Made by a program: the position numbers and the translations under genes. DNA of 64,000 nt, taken from NCBI RefSeq assembly GCF_022682305.1, contig NZ_CP093528.1, forward strand, positions 1,935,501 to 1,999,500, in the 5' to 3' direction. The first letter of the stretch is position 1; each line of letters begins with the position of its first letter. Shown here piece by piece: positions 26,810 through 35,459 of the stretch. The notes under the pieces are model-generated. The model saw only the letters and a list, made by a program, of their open reading frames with translations, was not told the DNA's origin and did no database searches. This DNA is from Shinella zoogloeoides (GTDB taxonomy: Bacteria; Pseudomonadota; Alphaproteobacteria; Rhizobiales; Rhizobiaceae).

Positions 26810-27916
26810 TTGAAGGCGCGCGCCCGACTTCTTTTCGCCATCGCCGTCGGCCTGCCTTTCCTGCTTTCCGGCGGAACGGCGGCGGCAAGCGTCTGCGACA
26901 GTCTTCGGGTCCAGCTCGCGAACCTGCCCAAGGTCGTGGCGGACACCGGCAGCGCCCGCAAATATGCCGGCGCGATCGCGCGCCAGAACATCCAGCTCCG
27001 CAAGGCCAGGAGCGACCAGCGCCGCCTCGGCTGTTCGGCGGGCAGCATCGTGGTCATCGGCGGCGCGAATGCCGATGCCTGCGCGACGCTCTCTTCCGTC
27101 ATCGGCAAGATGGAGCGCAATCTCCAGATCCTCGACAAGAAGCGCCGCGACTTCTCCAGCGGCGGCTCCCCGGACGGGCGGCGCAGCCGGCTGCTCTCCC
27201 TGCTGGAAACCAAGGGCTGCAACGATAGGCCCGAGATTCTGCCGGCAGCGGCGACGGAGACGCTGCGCACGCTCGACGACACGCGCACCCTGCCCCTCGG
27301 CGCCTCGCCGGACGGCAGCGGCATGCTGGAACTGCGCTCACTCGGCGGCAATGCCGGCCATGGCAACCTGCGCACGGTCTGCGTGCGCACCTGCGACGGC
27401 GGCTTCTTCCCGATCTCCTCGGGCGCGACTCCGCTCGATTTCCGGCGCGACCAGAAGGTCTGCGCGATGATGTGCCCGCAAACGGAGACCCAGCTTTTCT
27501 ACCAGTCCATGACGAATGGACAGGAAACCGAGCAGATGACCTCCACAGTCACCGGCCGTCCCTATGCCGAACTGCCGAACGCCTTCGCCTACCGGACGCG
27601 CGACCGCGCGAAAGCCGGGTCCTGCGGCTGCAACCTCACCGCCTATTACCAGGAGATGATCCGGCGCGAGAAGGCGGCCAGGGGAGAAAGCGACGGAAAC
27701 GCCGGCATCGGCAACCAGCAGGAAGACGGCTCGGTGACCACCATCCGCGCCGCCACGCCGAAAAAAGATGAGGCGGAGACCAGGACGCCCGCCAAGGTGG
27801 AGGAGCGCGTCTACGACCCGGCGAACAGCAAGGTGCGCACGGTCGGCCCCGCCTTCCTGCCGGAGAACGAATCCGCCATCGATCTCGGCCGCCCGGCCGA
27901 TCCCGACGTCAACTGA
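26810..27916 (+). CDS. DUF2865 family secreted protein
   Basis: A 368-residue exported protein. A signal peptide (MKARARLLFAIAVGLPFLLSGG...) is cut near AAA-S. The mature protein has a helical Cys-containing region (SVCDSLRVQLANLP, LRKARSDQRRLGC) and the DUF2865 core TVCVRTCDGGFFPIS ... CAMMCPQTETQLFYQS, followed by a hydrophilic Lys/Glu/Asp tail. The paired cysteines probably form disulfides in the periplasm. The start is TTG at 26810 with GAGGGA seven bases upstream, and only that start gives the signal peptide. Function unknown; the family is widespread in Hyphomicrobiales. Confidence 0.88.
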   Translation: MKARARLLFAIAVGLPFLLSGGTAAASVCDSLRVQLANLPKVVADTGSARKYAGAIARQNIQLRKARSDQRRLGCSAGSIVVIGGANADACATLSSVIGKMERNLQILDKKRRDFSSGGSPDGRRSRLLSLLETKGCNDRPEILPAAATETLRTLDDTRTLPLGASPDGSGMLELRSLGGNAGHGNLRTVCVRTCDGGFFPISSGATPLDFRRDQKVCAMMCPQTETQLFYQSMTNGQETEQMTSTVTGRPYAELPNAFAYRTRDRAKAGSCGCNLTAYYQEMIRREKAARGESDGNAGIGNQQEDGSVTTIRAATPKKDEAETRTPAKVEERVYDPANSKVRTVGPAFLPENESAIDLGRPADPDVN

Positions 27917-27946
27917 CCGTCGGCAACCATCCTCCGCTCATATCGC

Positions 27947-29458
27947 TCATGCCGCGCGCGAAGCCCGTGCCTCGATGATCTCCTCCATGCACAGATCGCC
28001 GGCATGGGCCGCGCGGTTGCGGCCGGCATTCTTGGCGGCATAGAGCGCGGCATCGGCCATCACCATGACATCATGTAGCGACCGGCCGTGGTCGGGGAAC
28101 TGCGCGATACCGGCGCTGCCGCCAATCAGCAGAAGCTGGCCGTCATGGGCTATGGGAAGCTGCGCGTCGCGCACAAGGCCTTCCGCCAGCCCGACCAGGC
28201 TTTCGCGGCTGTATTCGCCGGCCAGCAGCATGCAGAATTCATCGCCGCCGAAGCGGGCCGCGCAGCCGTGCGCGCCGATACGCTCGGCAAAGCGCCGCGC
28301 CACTGCCTGCAGAACGGCATCGCCCGCCGCATGGCCGTGACGGTCGTTGACCGCCTTGAACCTGTCGAGGTCCAGCGCGATGATCGCGAAGGGCGTGCCC
28401 CCGTCCCGGCCCGCGATCTCGGCGGCCTTCTCGTCGAAGCCGCTGCGGTTCCTCAGCCCGGTCAGCGAATCGTGCCGCGCCAGAAACGCATTGCGCGCCT
28501 CGCTGTGCTGGAGCGCCTTCACCAGCGCGGAGAAGCGCAAGGTTCCGAAGAGCATCACACCGGCGAAGACCAGCACGAACATGCCGATCTGCGGCAGGGC
28601 CGATTTCCAGACGAAGGAGCCGGGCATGTTCGGCCGCCAGGACGCCACCATGGGATTGTAGGCATCCTCGCCGACCGGCGTCATCGCCAGCCCCGGCGCA
28701 TCGGTCACGATGGGCGAGAAGCCGAGCCCCTTCACGCCGAGCCGCTCTTGCGCATCGGCCAGCATCTTCTGCGAGATCGGCTTGACGGTGACCAGCAGCG
28801 TCGGCCGCAGGCGATCCGCGGGAATGTAGCGCGTGCGCGGAATGACCGCCTGCACCACGACGACGCTCATCACCCTGTCGATCAGCCTGATGCCGGAAAC
28901 ATGGATCGCGGGAAGCGCCGGGGTGAGAAGGTCCGGGTCCTCCCTGCCGCTTTTCACCTCCCATCCGCCCAGCGTCGGCGCCAGCGCGGCGCGGTAGGCG
29001 ACTTCGGCCTTGCGGGTGAGGTCGCTCACCCAGCGCAGCGTCTCGCGCGCCGTGCGCTCCGAAACCTTGGCGCCGCGGTGGACGCCAAGCACCTGCTCAT
29101 GGTCCGGCGTGGTGAAGATCATCCAGGAAAAGCCGAAGTCGGCCCACATCCAGTCACGCAACTGGTCCCGAACGAAAATATCGCCCGGCATGCCGCCCGC
29201 CAGTTCCTTGAAGCTCTTGTCCCAGAACGAAAGCTGGCTCTGATACTGCACCACCTGATCGATCTGGTGGCTGAAATCGTTGCGCACAAGCGTGCGCTCG
29301 GTCTCTACGACGAAACTGTCGGCCTGCTTTATGGCGTGATCGAGCACGAGATAGTTGGCGGCGCCGAACAGGAGCACGATCAGCACGGCCGCCGCCCGGA
29401 TCGTCCTTCCGAAACCGCGCCGTCGTATCGCGTGGCCGTCCCGCGTCTTGCCCGTCAT
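27947..29458 (-). CDS. CHASE4-type sensor diguanylate cyclase
   Basis: A 503-residue membrane sensor. An N-terminal helix (about 21-41) and a second (about 291-310, FVLVFAGVMLFGTLRF) bracket a periplasmic CHASE4-like domain with the typical FVVETERTLVRNDFSHQ and YQSQLSFWDKS. The cytoplasmic GGDEF domain carries an intact active site RFGGDEF (GGDEF 404-408) and LDLDRFKAVND, so it should make cyclic di-GMP. No RxxD inhibitory site is visible just ahead of it. It stands alone, convergent to the DUF2865 gene (30 bases between). The ligand of the sensor part is unknown. Confidence 0.9.
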   Translation of the reverse strand: MTGKTRDGHAIRRRGFGRTIRAAAVLIVLLFGAANYLVLDHAIKQADSFVVETERTLVRNDFSHQIDQVVQYQSQLSFWDKSFKELAGGMPGDIFVRDQLRDWMWADFGFSWMIFTTPDHEQVLGVHRGAKVSERTARETLRWVSDLTRKAEVAYRAALAPTLGGWEVKSGREDPDLLTPALPAIHVSGIRLIDRVMSVVVVQAVIPRTRYIPADRLRPTLLVTVKPISQKMLADAQERLGVKGLGFSPIVTDAPGLAMTPVGEDAYNPMVASWRPNMPGSFVWKSALPQIGMFVLVFAGVMLFGTLRFSALVKALQHSEARNAFLARHDSLTGLRNRSGFDEKAAEIAGRDGGTPFAIIALDLDRFKAVNDRHGHAAGDAVLQAVARRFAERIGAHGCAARFGGDEFCMLLAGEYSRESLVGLAEGLVRDAQLPIAHDGQLLLIGGSAGIAQFPDHGRSLHDVMVMADAALYAAKNAGRNRAAHAGDLCMEEIIEARASRAA

Positions 29459-29557
29459 CGTTTCCCCTGCCGGTCCCCTGCCCCTTTCCGGGCATTGTTG
29501 AGGGAACGCTAACGGAGAGACGGCAAGATTGGCTTAAGCGGGCTGGTGAGCGAAAGC

Positions 29558-30316
29558 TTAATTGGAAGCCGACGCGCGGGATTCCTGTCCGTTATCGACG
29601 ACCTTCTTCAGGTGCGGCGTCCTCAGCCGCGCTTTCCTGTTGTTGTCGGCCAGCTCAACACCGGAGAATGCGAGCAACTTGCTCAACTGGCTATGGCCGT
29701 ATGCCTCGACCGCGAATCCTGGCTGGTGTGCCTTCAGGGCCACCATGAGCTGAGACAACCCGACCCACTCACCGTCGAGCCGCGGCGCGGAGACGAAGGC
29801 TCTTTGCAAAACCTCCGCTTTCAACGCGCGACAAGAGGCAGGAGCCTGCGCCGAGGCGGTGGGAGGCGGCACCGGCTTTGCCGGTTCCTTCGGAGCATAG
29901 ATGACCGTGAAGCTGTCGCAGGCGGCCTGGAAGCGGGCGGACGCATTCGGCCTGCCCATGCCGACGAAGGTTTTTCCACCCTGCCGCATCCGCATCGCCA
30001 GTTGTGTAAAGTCGCCGTCGCAGGAGGCCAGGCAGAAAACGTCTGCGTCCGTCGTATGGAAGAGGTCCATCGCGTCGATGACGAGGGCGACATCCGCGCC
30101 GTTCTTGCCAGATGCCCCGGCAATCGTCTGGCACGCGGTCAACGCATGGCGCGGCGCTGCTTCCAGCCAGTCGCGTAGGGTCCCTTGGGAGAAATCTCCA
30201 TAGATGCGGCGCTGAAAGATGTCGCCATGCCGCATCGCCTCCTCGATAATGGCACTCGCCAAGGCTGGCGGCATGTTCTCCGCATCGATGAGCAGCACGA
30301 CATTACGCTGGGCCAC
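29558..30316 (-). CDS. NYN domain ribonuclease-like protein with OST-HTH/LOTUS domain
   Basis: A 252-residue protein in two parts. Residues 1-150 are a NYN (PIN-like) nuclease domain with acidic active-site positions in LLIDAENM (D11, E13), GADVALVIDAMDLF and CLASCDGDFTQLA. Residues about 165-235 are an OST-HTH/LOTUS RNA-binding domain (EWVGLSQLMVALKAHQPGF ... YGHSQLSKLLAFSG). This architecture is predicted to cut or bind RNA. It has its own promoter region and no obvious partner; toxin or defence roles have been proposed for relatives but there is no antitoxin-like neighbour here. Confidence 0.88.
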   Translation of the reverse strand: MAQRNVVLLIDAENMPPALASAIIEEAMRHGDIFQRRIYGDFSQGTLRDWLEAAPRHALTACQTIAGASGKNGADVALVIDAMDLFHTTDADVFCLASCDGDFTQLAMRMRQGGKTFVGMGRPNASARFQAACDSFTVIYAPKEPAKPVPPPTASAQAPASCRALKAEVLQRAFVSAPRLDGEWVGLSQLMVALKAHQPGFAVEAYGHSQLSKLLAFSGVELADNNRKARLRTPHLKKVVDNGQESRASASN

Positions 30317-30412
30317 AGGAAACCCTCCTCACGAACGAGGAAGGAGAGTAGCAAACCGCGGCTTTCTCACAATCGTCGGGGCCGCCTTTTGCTTGCAACG
30401 GTTAACGCGGCG

Positions 30413-32146
30413 CTACCCCCGGTCACGATACCGGTTGGTGATCGGATAGCGACGGTCGCGGCCGAAGTTCTTCTTGGTGATCTTCACACCAGGGGCCGAC
30501 TGACGGCGCTTGTATTCGGCGATGTAGAGCAGATGCTCGACCCGGTGCACGGTCGCCGCGTCATGGCCGCGCGCGACGATGTCCTCCGTGCTCATCTCCA
30601 TCTCGACGAGGCATTCGAGGATATCGTCGAGCACCGGATAGGGCGGCAGCGAATCCTGGTCCGTCTGGTTGGGGCGCAGTTCAGCGGAAGGCGCCTTGTC
30701 GATGATGTTCTGCGGGATCACCTCGCCGGTGGGGCCGAGCGCGCCCGGCGGCACATGCGCGTTGCGCCAGCGCGAGATCGCATAGACCTGCATCTTGTAG
30801 AGGTCCTTGATCGGGTTGAAGCCACCGTTCATGTCGCCGTAGAGCGTGGCATAGCCGACCGACATCTCCGACTTGTTGCCGGTCGTCACGACCATCGAGC
30901 CGAACTTGTTGGAGATCGCCATCAGGATCGTGCCGCGCGCGCGGCTCTGCAGGTTCTCTTCCGTGATGCCCTCGTCGGTCCCCTCGAAAAGCTCGGAGAG
31001 CGAGGAGAGGAAACCGGTCACCGGCGCCTCGATCGGCACGATATCGTAGCGGCAGCCGAGGGCCTTGGCGCAATCGGCGGCGTCCTTCAGCGAATCCTTC
31101 GAGGTGTAGCGGTAGGGCAGCATGACGCAGCGCACCCGCTCCTCGCCAAGCGCATCGACCGCGATGGCCGCGCAGATCGCCGAGTCGATGCCCCCGGAAA
31201 GACCGAGCACCACGTTCTTGAAGCCGTTCTTGTTGACGTAGTCGCGGAAGCCGAGAAGGCAGGCACGGTAGTCAGCCTCCTCCTTTTCCGGAATGCGCGA
31301 CATCGGGCCACCGTCGCAGACCCAGCCCTCGGCGCGCTTCTTCCAGACGGTAAGCGCGATGGTCTCCTCGAACTGGCTCATCTGGAAGGCGAGCGACTTG
31401 TCCGCGTTGAAGGCGAAGCTCGCGCCGTCGAAGACAAGCTCGTCCTGGCCGCCGAGCTGGTTGGCGTAGAGCAGCGGCAGGCCGGTCTCGATGACCTGCT
31501 TCAGCGCCACCTGATGGCGGATATCCACCTTGCCGCGATAGTAGGGCGAGCCGTTCGGCGACAGGAGGATTTCCGCGCCGCTTTCCGCAAGCGTCTCGCA
31601 GACGCCGAGTTCGCCCCAGATGTCCTCGCAGATCGGAATGCCAAGGCGGATGCCGCGGAAATTGACGGGGCCGGGCATCGCGCCCTGGTCGAAGACGCGC
31701 TTTTCGTCGAATTCGCCGTAGTTCGGCAGGTCCACCTTGTCGCGCACCGCGATCACCTTGCCGCCATCGATGACGGCGACGGCGTTGTAGCGGCCCGTCT
31801 CGTCCTGCCGCGGGAAACCGACGATGACGCCGGGGCCGCCATCGGCCGTGTCGGCGGCAAGGTCGTCGACAGCGCGGCGGCAGGCCTTGAGGAAGGCAGG
31901 TTTCAGCACGAGGTCTTCCGGCGGGTAGCCGGAGATGAAGAGTTCCGTCAGGAGCAGGAGATCGGCACCCTGCCCCGCCGCATCCTTGCGGGCGGCGCGC
32001 GCCTTGGCGAGGTTGCCGGAAACGTCGCCGACGATCGGGTTCAATTGCGCGACGGCGATGCGGAGCGTCGCCTTTTCAGTCTCGCCAGCGGCGCGCGGCG
32101 TCGCCTTTTCAATCTCGGAAGCCATGTCTGCGGACCCGTTTCTCAT
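30413..32146 (-). CDS. nadE: glutamine-dependent NAD+ synthase
   Basis: A 577-residue two-domain enzyme that amidates nicotinic acid adenine dinucleotide to NAD+, taking ammonia from glutamine. N-terminal nitrilase-type glutaminase: glutamate in LLTELFISGYPPEDL and nucleophile cysteine in LGIPICEDIWGE. C-terminal synthetase: ATP pyrophosphatase P-loop VVLGLSGGIDSAICAAIA and VTTGNKSEMSVGY. Starts at 32146 (GGAAGG upstream) or 32125 are possible; the first ~20 residues are non-conserved. It is divergent from the LtaS-like gene. Confidence 0.93.
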   Translation of the reverse strand: MRNGSADMASEIEKATPRAAGETEKATLRIAVAQLNPIVGDVSGNLAKARAARKDAAGQGADLLLLTELFISGYPPEDLVLKPAFLKACRRAVDDLAADTADGGPGVIVGFPRQDETGRYNAVAVIDGGKVIAVRDKVDLPNYGEFDEKRVFDQGAMPGPVNFRGIRLGIPICEDIWGELGVCETLAESGAEILLSPNGSPYYRGKVDIRHQVALKQVIETGLPLLYANQLGGQDELVFDGASFAFNADKSLAFQMSQFEETIALTVWKKRAEGWVCDGGPMSRIPEKEEADYRACLLGFRDYVNKNGFKNVVLGLSGGIDSAICAAIAVDALGEERVRCVMLPYRYTSKDSLKDAADCAKALGCRYDIVPIEAPVTGFLSSLSELFEGTDEGITEENLQSRARGTILMAISNKFGSMVVTTGNKSEMSVGYATLYGDMNGGFNPIKDLYKMQVYAISRWRNAHVPPGALGPTGEVIPQNIIDKAPSAELRPNQTDQDSLPPYPVLDDILECLVEMEMSTEDIVARGHDAATVHRVEHLLYIAEYKRRQSAPGVKITKKNFGRDRRYPITNRYRDRG

Positions 32147-32369
32147 CTCGTGTCCGCCTTCCCCGCGCAATGCTGCCGGGAAACGGCGAACGGTCGATAC
32201 GCTCTTTAGAGCATGGCGGCCGCTTTGGGAATGAAGTGGCGGGCGATTGCGCGCGGTTTCGGCGAAAAGTGCCGTTTTTCAGCGGGTTCCGCACACCATT
32301 GCCGCAATGCAACAGCCGGAACCAAAGCACGGGGAGAACCGTTCGGAAACCGTTCATCTCCTGTTCAAG

Positions 32370-32387
32370 ATGACATCCGTATGACAG
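32370..32387 (-). promoter_or_regulatory. candidate Pho box
   Basis: Read on the minus strand the site is CTGTCAT-ACGG-ATGTCAT, matching the PhoB consensus CTGTCAT-N4-CTGTCAT at 13 of 14 half-site positions. It lies 34 bases upstream of the LtaS-like start but in reverse orientation to it, and about 220 bases upstream of nadE. Binding is untested. Confidence 0.45.
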
Positions 32388-32421
32388 ATACACGACAGTT
32401 TTATGAAGTTTGGAGAAGGCC

Positions 32422-34350
32422 TTGGCCCTGTTCACTCCCGCAGCCGTGGCAATCGAAGCCAATGAAGGGCTTGCCGTAGAGGCAGGCTTCCTCGCGCGTC
32501 ATGCCAAGGCGCTCGCCGTCCTGCGCTCGCTCGCCGTCTCCGGCGTGCTGGCCCTTGCGACGGTCATCGTGATCGAACTGATCACGCGCGGCTCCGTGCA
32601 GCAGACCTATGCCTACCTGACCAATCTCCAGCAGCCCGGCTGGACCACGACCGGCGTCTTCTTCCTGCTCTACCTTGCCATCGACGCGCTGATCGGCCGG
32701 CAGCACAAGGCCGTGCTGCTCGTTTCGCCCCTCGTCGTGCTGATGGGCGTCATCTCGCAGCAGAAGCAGGTCTTCCTCACCGACCCGCTCTATCCGACCG
32801 ACCTGCTCTTCGGTCGCCAGATCCTCGAATTGATGCCGGTTCTGGTGCAGGACCGTCCGTGGACCGCCGCGGCGCTTGCCGTCGCGATCGTCGCCGCCGT
32901 CGTCGGCCTCGTCAGCCTGTGGGTCTTCGCCTGGCGCCGCTTCCGGCCGCTGACGACGAAGGAGCGCCTGACGCGCCTTGCCGTCGCCCTGCCGCTGCTC
33001 GCGGGCTTTGCCTCCATCATGGACTACAACGAGTTCTCCTGGATGCGCGACCGCCTTAAGGTCTTCCCCATCATGTGGGACCAGGCGGAGAACTATCGCC
33101 ACAACGGCTTCGTCATGGCCTTCGCCATCAACCTGCCGATGGCCAATGTCCAGGCTCCGTCGGGCTACATGCTCGACGCCATCGACAAGATCCCGTCCAA
33201 GCCCCTTCCCGCCGGCACGACGCACCGTTCAAAGCCCGACGTCATCGTCGTGATGAGCGAGTCGCTGTGGGATCCGACGCGCATCCAGAGCGTGAAGCTC
33301 TCGCCCGATCCGATGCCGGTCATCCGCGAGAATGCGAGCGGCAACGTCTTCTCGCCGGAATTCGGCGGCCTCACCGCCAATGTCGAATTCGAGGCGCTGA
33401 CGGGCTTCTCCAATGCCTTCCTGCCGACGGGCAGCATCCCGTACCAGCAGTATGTGCGCAAGCCGATCCCCTCGCTCGCCACGTTCTTCCGCGCGGAAGG
33501 CTATACGGCGCGCGCCATCCATCCGTTCTCCGGCTGGTTCTGGAACCGTTCGAGCGTCTACAAGGCCTTCGGCTTCGAGACCTTCAAGGACATCGACAAG
33601 ATGCCGCCGCTGGCAAAGCGCGGCAACTTCACCTCGGACGAGGCGCTGACGAAGGAGATCATCCGCCAGGCCGACATGCAGGAAGACCCGTTCTTCTTCT
33701 TCGCCGTCACCCTGCAAGGCCACGGCCCCTATGACGACGGCCGCTACGCGAAGACCGACGTCGCCATCGACGGCAAGCTCGACGCCCGCGACAACCGCAT
33801 GCTCGCGAGCTACGCCGAAGGCGTGAAGGAAGCCGACAGCAGCCTGAAGATGCTGATGGACTGGGCGAAGGAACGCGACCGCGAGACGATCATCGTCGTC
33901 TTCGGCGACCACCTGCCGCCGCTCAACACGGTCTACAAGAATTCCGGCTACATGAAGGGCATCACCGCCGCGCGCAAGGGCACGGCCGAACAGATGAAGA
34001 AGGAGCACGAGACCCCGCTCGTCATCTGGTCGAACAAGACCGGCGCGCAGAAGGATGTCGGCACGATCAGCCCGGCCTTCCTGTCCTACTACATCCTCAA
34101 GGAAGCCGGCTTCGAGCACCCCTACTACACCGGCTTCCTCGGCAAGGTGCACGACAAGCTGCGCGTCATCGACCGCTACATGCTGATCGACGCCAAGGGC
34201 GAAGCCACCGCCGAATGGGCGCGCAAGAAGACGGTCGACCCGCTGGTGCGCGACTTCCGCTTCCTGCAGCACGATATCATGTTCGGCAAGCAGTACGGGC
34301 TGGAACGCTTCTTCGACTCCCATGCGGAACTGATGTCGGCGGGCTACTGA
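32422..34350 (+). CDS. LtaS-like sulfatase-fold phosphoglycerol transferase
   Basis: A 642-residue membrane enzyme: about five N-terminal helices, then a large periplasmic alkaline-phosphatase-fold domain. Motifs are VIVVMSESLWDPT (metal and active-site entry), NVEFEALTGFSNAFLPTGS with the nucleophile threonine of LTA synthases, TLQGHGPYD, and VVFGDHLPPL for the second metal site. In rhizobia such enzymes move phosphoglycerol (for example onto periplasmic cyclic glucans, as CgmB does) or act on lipids. I do not assign CgmB because the locus is not otherwise diagnostic. Start TTG 32422 follows GGAGAAGG; TTG 32410 is in frame. A Pho-box-like site lies just upstream. Confidence 0.82.
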   Translation: MALFTPAAVAIEANEGLAVEAGFLARHAKALAVLRSLAVSGVLALATVIVIELITRGSVQQTYAYLTNLQQPGWTTTGVFFLLYLAIDALIGRQHKAVLLVSPLVVLMGVISQQKQVFLTDPLYPTDLLFGRQILELMPVLVQDRPWTAAALAVAIVAAVVGLVSLWVFAWRRFRPLTTKERLTRLAVALPLLAGFASIMDYNEFSWMRDRLKVFPIMWDQAENYRHNGFVMAFAINLPMANVQAPSGYMLDAIDKIPSKPLPAGTTHRSKPDVIVVMSESLWDPTRIQSVKLSPDPMPVIRENASGNVFSPEFGGLTANVEFEALTGFSNAFLPTGSIPYQQYVRKPIPSLATFFRAEGYTARAIHPFSGWFWNRSSVYKAFGFETFKDIDKMPPLAKRGNFTSDEALTKEIIRQADMQEDPFFFFAVTLQGHGPYDDGRYAKTDVAIDGKLDARDNRMLASYAEGVKEADSSLKMLMDWAKERDRETIIVVFGDHLPPLNTVYKNSGYMKGITAARKGTAEQMKKEHETPLVIWSNKTGAQKDVGTISPAFLSYYILKEAGFEHPYYTGFLGKVHDKLRVIDRYMLIDAKGEATAEWARKKTVDPLVRDFRFLQHDIMFGKQYGLERFFDSHAELMSAGY

Positions 34351-34405
34351 TTTTCGCCGGAAGAGCGCTAGGTTAAGGGACCGATTCCCGTTCCGGAGCC
34401 TCACC

Positions 34406-34936
34406 ATGAAAGCATTCGACGACGCCGCCCAGATCCTCTTCGGCAAGCCCGCCGACCAGCTCGACGAGACCGAGCGCGAAGTTCTGCTTCATTCCCGCGA
34501 GGGGCGCATCCTGTCCGAGGACAGGAACATCGCCTACCAGTCGAAGCAATCCGTCGGCGAGCGCGTCGCCGACGCCATCGCCCGCATCGGTGGCTCCTGG
34601 TCCTTCATCATCGGTTTCCTGGCCTTCCTTGTCGTCTGGACGATCGCCAATACGCTCCTGCTGACGAAGGACGCCTTCGACCCCTATCCCTTCATCTTCC
34701 TCAATCTCGTGCTGTCCATGCTCGCCGCCCTGCAGGCGCCGATCATCATGATGTCGCAGAACCGGCAGGCCGCGCGCGACCGCTTCGAGGCCTCCAAGGA
34801 TTACGAGGTCAACCTGAAGGCGGAGATCGAGCTGATGGCGCTGCACCACAAGATCGACACGCATTTCCTCGACGAGATCGCCGCGCTCAAGCTGGAGGTC
34901 CTGCGCCTGCACGAGGCGCTTCGCCAGAAGGAATAG
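34406..34936 (+). CDS. DUF1003 family membrane protein
   Basis: A 176-residue protein with two transmembrane helices (about 65-88, SWSFIIGFLAFLVVWTIANTLL, and 95-117, YPFIFLNLVLSMLAALQAPIIM). A conserved polar tail follows, SQNRQAARDRFEASKDYEVNLKAEIELMALHHKID, which defines DUF1003. The N-terminal part ahead of the helices is polar. Function is unknown. It starts 55 bases after the LtaS-like stop and may share its transcript. Confidence 0.9.
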   Translation: MKAFDDAAQILFGKPADQLDETEREVLLHSREGRILSEDRNIAYQSKQSVGERVADAIARIGGSWSFIIGFLAFLVVWTIANTLLLTKDAFDPYPFIFLNLVLSMLAALQAPIIMMSQNRQAARDRFEASKDYEVNLKAEIELMALHHKIDTHFLDEIAALKLEVLRLHEALRQKE

Positions 34937-34938
34937 GC

Positions 34939-35337
34939 CTACCGGTCGCTCTGCGCGAACTGCGGCGCGCCGTCGTCGATCTCATAATAATCGCCCTTGT
35001 CGGCGCAGAAGATATGCACGCCGATCTTCAACCCGGTCGGCTGGTCGAAGGCTCCGGCCATGATCGAGGTGTAGTCGGAACCATCGCTCTTCCAGAAGAG
35101 CGCGGAGCCGCAGGTGCGGCAGAAGCCACGGCTTGCCGTGTCGCTCGCCCGATACCAGCTGACATTGTCACCGCCCTCCACCGTCAGCCCCTCGTCGAGC
35201 ACATTGGTCGCGGCATAGAAATGCCCGGTCTGCCGGCGGCACTGGTTGCAGTGGCACGCGATCACGTCCCGCAGCCGGCCACGGGTGCGGAAATACACGA
35301 CGCCGCAAAGGCAATGGCCCGAATGGTCTTCGCTCAT
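34939..35337 (-). CDS. GFA family (CENP-V/GFA) zinc-binding protein
   Basis: A 132-residue protein with the Mss4-like zinc fold of the glutathione-dependent formaldehyde-activating (GFA) family. Cysteine sets are GHCLCGVVYF, ACHCNQCRRQTG and RGFCRTCGSALFW. Most family members have no proven formaldehyde activity. The start at 35337 is chosen because GGGAGGA lies seven bases upstream. It is convergent with DUF1003, with only two bases between stops. Confidence 0.92.
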   Translation of the reverse strand: MSEDHSGHCLCGVVYFRTRGRLRDVIACHCNQCRRQTGHFYAATNVLDEGLTVEGGDNVSWYRASDTASRGFCRTCGSALFWKSDGSDYTSIMAGAFDQPTGLKIGVHIFCADKGDYYEIDDGAPQFAQSDR

Positions 35338-35350
35338 CTTTCCTCCCAAA

Positions 35351-35384
35351 AGAAAACCGGGCCAGCTTGGTCAGCCGGCCCGGT
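35351..35384 (-). terminator. intrinsic terminator after the DAHP synthase gene
   Basis: Minus strand: ACCGGGCC pairs with GGCCCGGT around a 13-base loop, followed by TTTCTTTTGG. It sits about 75 bases beyond the DAHP synthase stop and just ahead of the GFA ribosome site. Confidence 0.8.
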
Positions 35385-35459
35385 CCTGTCAATTTCACAA
35401 TACTGAATGCATGCATCAACTCTGCTAATTAACAGAGACGAAACATGAACGGATCGCGA

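Noticed and set aside
32147..32421. Small gene between nadE and the LtaS-like gene
   Set aside because: Short frames exist but none has a ribosome site or sensible protein composition; the stretch reads as a divergent promoter region.
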